Shown piece after piece: positions 1 through 64,000 of a stretch of DNA of 64,000 nt. This DNA is from Progne subis subis (lineage: Eukaryota > Chordata > Aves > Passeriformes > Hirundinidae). Within the stretch, counting starts at the first letter, position 1, and each line of letters starts with the position of its first letter. The translations under genes and the position numbers were made by a program. The DNA is taken from the NCBI GenBank assembly GCA_022316685.1, contig JAKJHU010000066.1, forward strand, positions 3,947,140 to 4,011,139. The letters are read 5' to 3'. The notes below the pieces were generated by a model. That model searched no databases, was not told the origin of the DNA, and was given only the letters and a program-made list of their open reading frames with translations.

Positions 1-2597
1 AACTTGTAAACCCAGATGTAGTTTTACTTTTATTGCCTGTTGAATTTTGTGGGAAGAGTGAGCTGTAAGTTCACTGCGTCTGAATTCCATAATACACAGG
101 TTACTGGAAGGGGAGGACGAGCACTGAAGATGTAGAGTGGTTTGTTGCTTTAGGTACTTGCTATTTCAGTCATCACTTGCAACTCAGTGTGCATAATCCT
201 TGAGAAATTATTTCCTGGATCAATTTAAATCACGGAGCACAACCATCTCTTTAAGTTGAGGACAGCAGCCTGCACATCTGAATTTAAACAGCAGGAGCAG
301 ACTGGCTGATAGCACTTGTTCTTCCTCTGCTGGCACCTTCTGCTGTTCCTGGAAAAGGACAGGATCTTCATCATGGAGAAAAATTGTGCTCTGGTCAGTT
401 TGAATTTGGTGGTGTTTTCCTTGGTCTTCCCTGCCTTTCCTCCTGAGACTAGCTGGGTTTAGAATGTCATGCTCAAGCTCTGGGAAGGTGCCTGAAAAAA
501 TATTGAAACTGTGTTTAGGACATGACCTGTATTTTTCTGGAATCCTTTTCTGTCAGTACGTAGTTTAAACAGCATTTAGCTGTCATGGTAATTATATTTA
601 AACAGCAATTTCCTAGCCTGTTCTGCACTTGAAAGTTTTATTAGAAAAGAGATGCTTTTAACACAGAGTGTTAAATTATAGGTAAAAATTTGGGTTAGGT
701 AAATTGACCCATGAAAAAGGAATTGATGAATGAGTTCCCGCTCCACTCTTACGTGACAGTGTACTATTGCTAACTTTCAGTTTTGTCTTCTAAGAATCCT
801 GGTTTCTGCTACAGGGTTTGGACGCTGCCAAATATGAAAGTAATTTTGGCCTGGGAACTGCTGTATCCTTTAGCATGAATTATGTATATTGATCCAAAAT
901 AAGGAATTATTCCCTAATGTAATCCAGGGTCAAATGTTTGACCTGTACTGTGTTTTTCCACATAACCAGAACTTAACAGGCTGATACTTCCTTATCTTCC
1001 CAGATCAGTATTTTGTCTTATGCATTCCCTGAATTGCATTGTCAGTGAGAGAAGCTTTATCTTGAAAAGAAAGCTGTGAAAGTTTTCTCACCTGGAACCA
1101 GGAGGCATTTTCCATAGAGTTTTGGTGGGAAAATCTCCAAACTTGGCATCATTTTGAGCATGAGGGCGCTTCAGTCTGTTTTGTTGAACATAGTCTGCTT
1201 TAAATACTTTTACAGGCATCAGATATTTGCAGTGAACTTTTACTGGGTGTGAGGTTACGGTGCTGATGAGTATTAAAGATGTGTTTATGGCTTACATTAG
1301 CAATGTATATCTTTACATGAAATCACTCAGTCTGGTTTTGTGGCTTCCCCTGAATGGAATTATTGCAGATATTGTGGAGTGTAAGAACATCCTTGCGCTT
1401 TTGTGAAATCGTGGAAGGCCTTGATCTATTTCCTGGCCTTCGTTAAGTTTTTCCATATGTGCATTAGTCAAACAGAAATACTCTACTGAGGTAGTGATGC
1501 TTCCAAAAATGCAGCACAGGGAATTTATATAGATGTGTGCTAGACATTGCTTTCCTCTCATTTACTTAAAAAGGATCTGTACTGTCCCAAGAAAATGCTT
1601 TTGGAATTGGGAAGTGAGCAGTGCTGAAGTGGGCTGCTCCACCAGGACTGTGGAAGTCAGAGTTCAGTGACTTTTCTGGTGATTGCTGGCAGTAGAAATC
1701 CCTATGTTCACACATGATCCAAACTATTTTCAAGCTAGATGTAAGATTTTTTTCAAAATGAAAATTGAACGTTGTTATCCAGTGGTTGTGGGTGGTGATG
1801 TTTTAAACTCTGTAAGATTTTACTCCAGTATTTTATCTGTTGGCTACAAATTCAGTCAACTGAAGAGTGTAATCTCTTCATCTTTTACCTTGAGTCTTGA
1901 AGGGCAGAAATCATGGTATTCTTGGTCTTTTTTTTAAGCCAGGGTTTTATTTCTACTCGGAGTCTTCTGGGACCTTGCCTAGGCTTGTTTAAAAGGTTGG
2001 AATTCAGATATCCTTGTGTGCTCAAATATCCTTATTGACGATAGTAATATGTACAAGTGGACATGTACAGGTGAACACAGAGTAGGAAATGTGTAAAAGA
2101 AACTGCATCAGATGATCTTATAATCACTGAGTTCACTAATATCACTGACATTTTTAGTTATTTTCTTACAAAAAAGCAGACACTAATTAAACCACATATG
2201 TTTTAGTGATCTAACGGTTCTTAAATTTAAACCCAAAGTTAGTATAGGGAGTGAACGAACCTTGCTAATTTTTTCAAGCTTAGATGATTCTCAGCATTGC
2301 TTAGCAATGAAATTGCATCTAAACTATAATCCCTAAATGTTGGGACAATTAGGCTGGTAATCATCTGTGATGCGTGAAGTTACTCTGGGTACCAACGTAA
2401 GTAAATAAACCTGACTTTATTTTCTTCTCCTGTTTGTTTTTCCTCTGTGCTAACACTGATATTCCCAGCCTGGAGCTGGGAGCTCTTGCCACCAAGGATT
2501 TGAATCTCTGAGTGATACAGTCAAAAGTTTAATCCGCGATTTAGTGTTGTTGAGTGTCACTGGAATAGAAGTTATTTACTGGGCTCTGATAACTTGG

Positions 2598-2842
2598 AAA
2601 TGACCTCAGGTTGTGCCAGGGGAGGGTTAGATTGGATATCAGGAAGGGATTCTTCACCAGAAGGGTTGTCCAGCCCTGGCACAGCTGCCCAGAGCAGTGG
2701 TGGAGTCACCATTCCTGGAGGGGTTTTAAAGACACGGGGCTGTGGCACCTGTGGATGTGGTTTAGTGGTGGCCTTGGCAGTGCTGTTTTAATGGTTGGAC
2801 TTGGAGATCTTAGGGCTTTCCCAACCCCGAGTGATTCTGTAG
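2598..2842 (+). mobile_element. CR1 LINE, 3' fragment, sense
   Basis: The block reads as the CR1 3' end: a TTCACCAGAAGGGTTGTCCA segment, a CTGGCACAGCTGCCCAGAGC segment, a GGAGTCACCATTCCTGGAGG segment and a terminal GTGATTCTGT. It is 5'-truncated, as is usual for CR1, and encodes nothing. Confidence 0.9.
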
Positions 2843-5169
2843 CTTCCTGTGCTACACTGCTGCAGTTTTAGTCACTATTGATATTATTCAATTCCTGTCA
2901 TGTCTCAGGGAAGAACTGATGAGTCAAAAAAGTCTCATTTAAAAGTCATAACTGGATGAGGGGAGTAAAAAGAAAAGTACTTCCTAACCCACCTTACTGG
3001 AAATATCTGCAATAGCATCATTTGGCATTTAAGAAGCAGTTTGGTTGGTCTGGCAGTTTTGATAGGCAGATCAAAAAACAAAAGTAAACTTTTCATTGAG
3101 AACCTGATTTTAATTGGGCTGTTTCTAGGCCAGAGCTAAGTAATGCCAGGTTTGTTGTCCAGTATAGTCAGCTGTGATCTGATGAATATATTTCTGTAAG
3201 ATTTCTAAATTCTTCAGTGTATCTTTGTAATGCTGTGTTTACTAAGCTATTTTAGTTTTGAAAGAAGAAGGTTTATAATATACTGGATAATAGTGTGAGA
3301 CTGCTGAGGAGATGAAGCAAAATTCACGAGCAAGTTGGCCAATCTCATGACATTATTATATTTAAAACCGCACTTCTGTACGTGTTCTACTCAAACTTTG
3401 CTTTGCTATGCAAGAGGTTAAGAAATCCTTGTAAAAAAGCAACCCCAAAACCCCCCACTTTTTTCCAGAATGGATCTGAATAATAACTTCCTGTTTTTAC
3501 TGTGTTTCAATCAAGATGCTTTAATGTCTTTACATCCTTCTGCCACTCTGAGCAGAGAACTTTTCCAGTGAGAAAGAGAGAAACTGTAGCAGAATCTAGA
3601 AAAGTGTTTTTTGACTTGCTTTAGGGACAGCCATAGGTACATGCAGGTTTTCAAACATTGTAGACAGGTGGTTCCAAACCAGGCTTGTAGTGAGTTATAG
3701 GAGTTGCAGGCGGAAAAAAACCTAACTTTAGTTCTTTCCGGATTCATTGGGTTTTTAGGTGGTAAGTAATTTTTTTTCCCATTTTTCTTGGTTAAGGTTG
3801 TGTGTACATTCCAGTGTCTAGGCTGGACAGGATTATTTCCGTGGATGCTTTCTGCTGGCTACTCTGAGGCTTCTGCATGTTTGGAATAGTTTGGTCCACC
3901 ATGTCTTCCAGTGGACTTAATGGAAATTCTAGTCCATGTATTCCAGTTGCTGTATTCTTCCCAATCTCTTTTGGGATGGTTGTAGGAAAAACTGAAAGAA
4001 TCATCGCGTGGACAGAGCTGGAGCAAGTATTTAGTCCATTTCCAGCCAGTCTGTGTTTTCCTAGCACTCCAAGTGCCTTTTTGCAGTGTAATGGCGTGAT
4101 AGCTCGGTGGTTTTGAAGGAGAGAGTCTGAGTTCCAAGTCCTCTCTTAGTAAAGCCTGTGCCCTTTCCTGCACAGCTGCTCTCTGAAGAGCCATGTGAAT
4201 GTGCCAAGCAAAGAGAGTGTTTGGGATTTGTTTATTCTTAAAGACTCGTTCCTAAAGTCATGGATTTCCCTAATAGCAGCTCCTTGAAAATATTTAGCTT
4301 AGATGCAAATTATAGCAACCTTAAACGTGATTTGCAGCGTCATCTTATTTTTCCCTTCCCCACCAGAGCAAAGCAAAACTCTTCCTTGGTGATTGTCGTG
4401 CCTGAACCCACAGAACTCTTTGCACAGAGAAGTCCCTAGGCATGGGGACATCTGTCATTCCAGCAGAGATCAGCCAACAGTTGGCACAAAGGATATGATG
4501 GTCTCTGGGTTGGTAAAAGGAAAAATTATCTCCTTCCAGCAGTTGTGAGACCAGTGTCTGCATGGGTAATAAAAAGAAACTTGCACCGTGGTCTGCCAAG
4601 AGCTTTCTGCATGGAGCCATCCACTCTAAGCAGTGGGAATGCTTACAGTAAGGCTTAGCTGTGCAGGCAGCCAGGTTAGGAAATGAGGCACAGCAGGGCT
4701 GCCTCTGGAATTGCTTGTGATGTTAATAAAATGGCCCCTCCTGCTTTGCTTCTCATAGCAGAGGTGCCGCGTCATCTCATTTTTTTTAGTAGTTTCTTTC
4801 CATTGGGAAGGGGCGATTGAGAGTTCACTCCAGTGAGAACCCCTTGTCCCAATCCAGCTGCTCATCTTTTAGCCTCAGTTTGTGTTGGAGCTGGTATGAG
4901 TTGAAACAGAGAACTGATCTGATGAAAGAAGTTATTTATGCAAACCTTTATTATAGCTGCTGGTGTAGGGAGGGGGAGGATCCTTTGCGAGTGGGTGGGG
5001 TGTGGTCCCTTTGGCAGTGCTGTAGATTCCTGCTAGACTCGATCTTGTATCCACAGCTGATAATGAGAAGTTATTTCAAACCACCTTTCTTGGGTTGCTT
5101 TTTTCACAGGAAAGCTGAAAGCTTGCATAAAACCATTGGTACTTGTGGTAGCTCGAGGGCTTACAAACA

Positions 5170-5173
<4 letters not shown>

Positions 5174-5202
<29 letters not shown>
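5174..5202. repeat. Poly-T tract, 29 bases
   Basis: An uninterrupted run of 29 T in intron 1, the longest homopolymer in the window. No retroelement body was recognised next to it. Confidence 0.95.
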
Positions 5203-5205
<3 letters not shown>

Positions 5206-6022
5206 GTCTTGTGAAAAATACATGGAAAGTTGTTGTGTTAATGGAATTTTCATTTCTAAAGTTTCTTAGATTTTAATCTAAGTGTCATATCTGCAAAGCC
5301 TCCCTCTGGATACTGTGTAGGAGTTTCATGATGTCCAGAAAAAGGGCTTTACACGGAAAAAGGCGTCTGCTGTTAGGACGTGCATTTGTTTGTTTCTTAT
5401 TGCCTCACGGCTATGGCAATGCTGGAATTCCTCCAAGTCCGTAAATTTTCCTAAACTGTTATGGTAAATCGGCTTTGTACACGTGGACTTCTGTCTTCAA
5501 TGTTTGTTTAATCTTAATAAATTAATAACTCATGTATCTTAAACATTTTTAACTCTATTGATAGTGGTATCTTTATCTTTCACATTTCTTTTTAGCTTTT
5601 ATTTTGTCCCTTTTCTTTCTCTGTGGAATGATTTTTATCTTGTCTAGCTGTACTGATTGAGGTCTTCCTTGGTTGTGGCAAACTGATCTTTGACCTGGAG
5701 AAGCAAACAAATCTACTTCTAAAAATACGAGATTTGGGATCTGTCCCAGGTACAAAATGCCTCTTTCCAGCTGGGCATTATCTGGCCATGCAGCAGTGCC
5801 AATTACTGTGAGTGTTGCTCAGCATATGAAGAGTTTGTCTAATGTTTAAACAAATGTAATGGAATCATAAATAAATTTTTTTCTGTAGAGTAACTTGTCT
5901 TCTTGTGTTCCAGGATTAGGTTAAAGTTCCATAAAGGAGAAAAGCCATACAGCATTATCTAGTTTTATCTGCCTTTGTATCCCTAAAGTATTTAATGTAA
6001 GATATGTATCTTTAGGTTTAGC

Positions 6023-6040
6023 TTTTTTTTTTTTTTTTTT
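6023..6040. repeat. Poly-T tract, 18 bases
   Basis: An uninterrupted T run in intron 1 followed by a C/T-rich stretch. Confidence 0.95.
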
Positions 6041-7741
6041 CTCTCCTAAGAGGTGTTAAGAATTTATTAAATATCATGTCTTGCCTGTGGCATGGTACAG
6101 GAGACTGCAGGTGATTCTTCTCAAAAGCAAGTGTCTTGTGGTTTCTAGTGGTGACTTAGCTTTCAGACTGGAAGCTTTTATTAGAAGTTTGTGTCTCAGT
6201 TTCCAAATTCTTCCCTTTGCTTAGATCCATTTGTTTTGTCCCAGTTGTAATTAAAGACAGGGCTAGGTTTTTCTCTTGGAATTGAGCCTCTTTGCACTGC
6301 AGATGATGTTCTTAGCTGGATGATGAATTATGTAGAGCCATGTTTTTATGTTTCATGGGGCTGGAGCAGAGGGCAGTGCCGTTCCATTGCGTTTTCCCAA
6401 GTGGGGATGGGTGCATAAAGCAGCCACGGAGCTGGATTGGTGCTGGCATCACTGTGTAAATAAATGCCATGCTATGATGGGAATCAGCTGAAGGGAGGGG
6501 GAACTTCAGTTTTATTCCTGCGCTGTGTGAAAATCCGGAGGTGTTCTCCAAGCCTATGGATGGACACAGCCACTTGGCCAGCTCTCAAAAAGTGTTCAGA
6601 TTTAAGAGGCCACCCTGGTGTGGCTTCTGGCCGTGTCCCTTGTCTCATCATGGGACTGCCTGGATACCGTTGCTGCTGTGGTGATTTTGGGCTGCCTGGT
6701 GTGGAAAGAGCCAGCTAATTTCTGTCTGGTAATGCTCAACCTCTGACTTAACCTCTTTCCCTTCAGAGCTTTCATTGGAGAGCTTTTTCCTCCAGCCCTT
6801 TGTAGTAATACAGATGCTCGTGTTCTTTTCCTCCTACACAGCAGATGGAGAGATGGCAGAAGCCTTTTGATGACTGTTTCCTTCTTTTTACGTAAGTTTT
6901 AGGAGCTGACGAGTTCTTTAGTTGGAAGTGGTGGAGCTCGCAGGCCCTGTCCAGCAGGTGGTGCATTGTCACCTTGCCAATAATTATATATATGTTAGGA
7001 TTTTCAGGTTTGTTTTTTTAGTTTTATCTGGGACGTGAGATTTACTGCATGGTTATGGAAGAGAAAGCAGATGTGTCATGTAACCATCATGATTAATCTG
7101 TTTCGTTTTAGCCAAAAAATAACTATTTTGAATTTATCAAATGCCTAAATATTGTACTATTTCAAAGTGAAGAAAGCAGCTCAGTTTTGCTGGTTGAAGA
7201 GTTGAAGTTCTGCTTTTTTGTGTGTTCTTCTGGACTTGTAGCTCATGAAAAATACTTGTTAAAATCTGGCATGACTTGGGTGGTCATCTGTCTACCACCT
7301 CCAGGAAAGCTTAAGTAGGTTAGCAGCCCTCTCTCTCCCTTCCAGTATTGCCTGTCTACTAAAGGAGAGTTTTTGGCTTACTAAGCCTCCAACTGCTCAT
7401 CATTTTAACCTGATTGAAATGTTCTTACCCTACTGAGGTGTCTAAGCCCATTTTTTTCCACTTCATTACAGATTTAGGCCTATATAAATTAATCTGTTTT
7501 ACATTTATTTCACAATTGGATTTTTTTTTTTTATTTTGCAGCTTGGAGCTCCGTTTCACAACCACAAAGCTTAAAGGCATATTTTGATGTGTCCTGTAAA
7601 ATAGCAGTGTAGAAAATCTTTAATAAAGAATGTGGAGAACCTGAGTTTGTACCTAATGTTTTAAGTAGTTGCACAAAAATGTTACTGATCTGAACGTACA
7701 ACACATTTATTGGAGATGAAAAATATGCTGCTGTTATTTAA

Positions 7742-64000
<56,259 letters not shown>

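Noticed and set aside
3721..3770. AG|GT motif near 3739 with a GTAAGT three bases later
   Set aside because: The pyrimidine tract is short (GGGTTTTTAG) and the arrangement would need a three-base exon; weaker than the two motifs reported.
4817..5269. 150-codon + strand open frame
   Set aside because: Low-complexity translation that runs through the 29-base poly-T tract as poly-Phe; no domain and no splice logic.

Overview
The window is an internal piece of one vertebrate gene, MKLN1 (muskelin), read on the + strand. Eleven coding exons (exons 2 to 12 by comparison with mammalian muskelin as I know it) lie between 7768 and 63006. They join in frame, with no internal stop, into about 475 residues (roughly residues 34 to 508 of a protein of about 735). 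Exon 1, with the start codon and promoter, lies before the window. The last kelch repeats and the C-terminal region lie after it. Everything else is intron; I found no second gene, no structural RNA gene and no CRISPR array.

Organism: a bird is by far the best fit. The recognisable interspersed repeats are 5'-truncated CR1 LINE copies (at least fifteen), several ending in the ATTCTRTGAT-type CR1 tail. No Alu, L1 or rodent B element was seen. CR1 also occurs in other reptiles, so the order and species cannot be fixed from this window.

Layout: intron 1 tail (1-7767), with one sense CR1 and a 29-base poly-T tract; exon 2 (7768-7837); intron 2; exons 3 and 4 (15367-16977), which with exon 2 complete most of the discoidin-like domain; intron 4; exon 5 (22574-22683); intron 5; exon 6 (26514-26706), coding LisH and the start of CTLH; intron 6; exons 7 and 8 (33830-35108), ending CTLH and leading into the propeller; intron 8; exon 9 (43101-43213), kelch repeat 1; intron 9 (15.8 kb, repeat-rich, with nine of the CR1 copies); exons 10, 11 and 12 (59038-63006), kelch repeats 1 to 4; start of intron 12.

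Role: muskelin is a discoidin/LisH/CTLH/kelch scaffold. It is known as a subunit of the CTLH (GID) E3 ubiquitin ligase and as a regulator of cell spreading and vesicle transport. The exon boundaries follow the domain plan, and the kelch-coding exons 10 and 11 are whole-codon (phase 0-0) exons.

No previously undescribed system is evident. The points most worth checking are splicing signals (a tandem NAGNAG acceptor that would insert a stop, two AG|GT recursive-splice-like motifs, a weak acceptor on a frame-neutral exon), a CpG-dense block just before exon 6, several conserved-looking intronic blocks, inverted CR1 pairs, and a 174-codon antisense open frame in intron 5.
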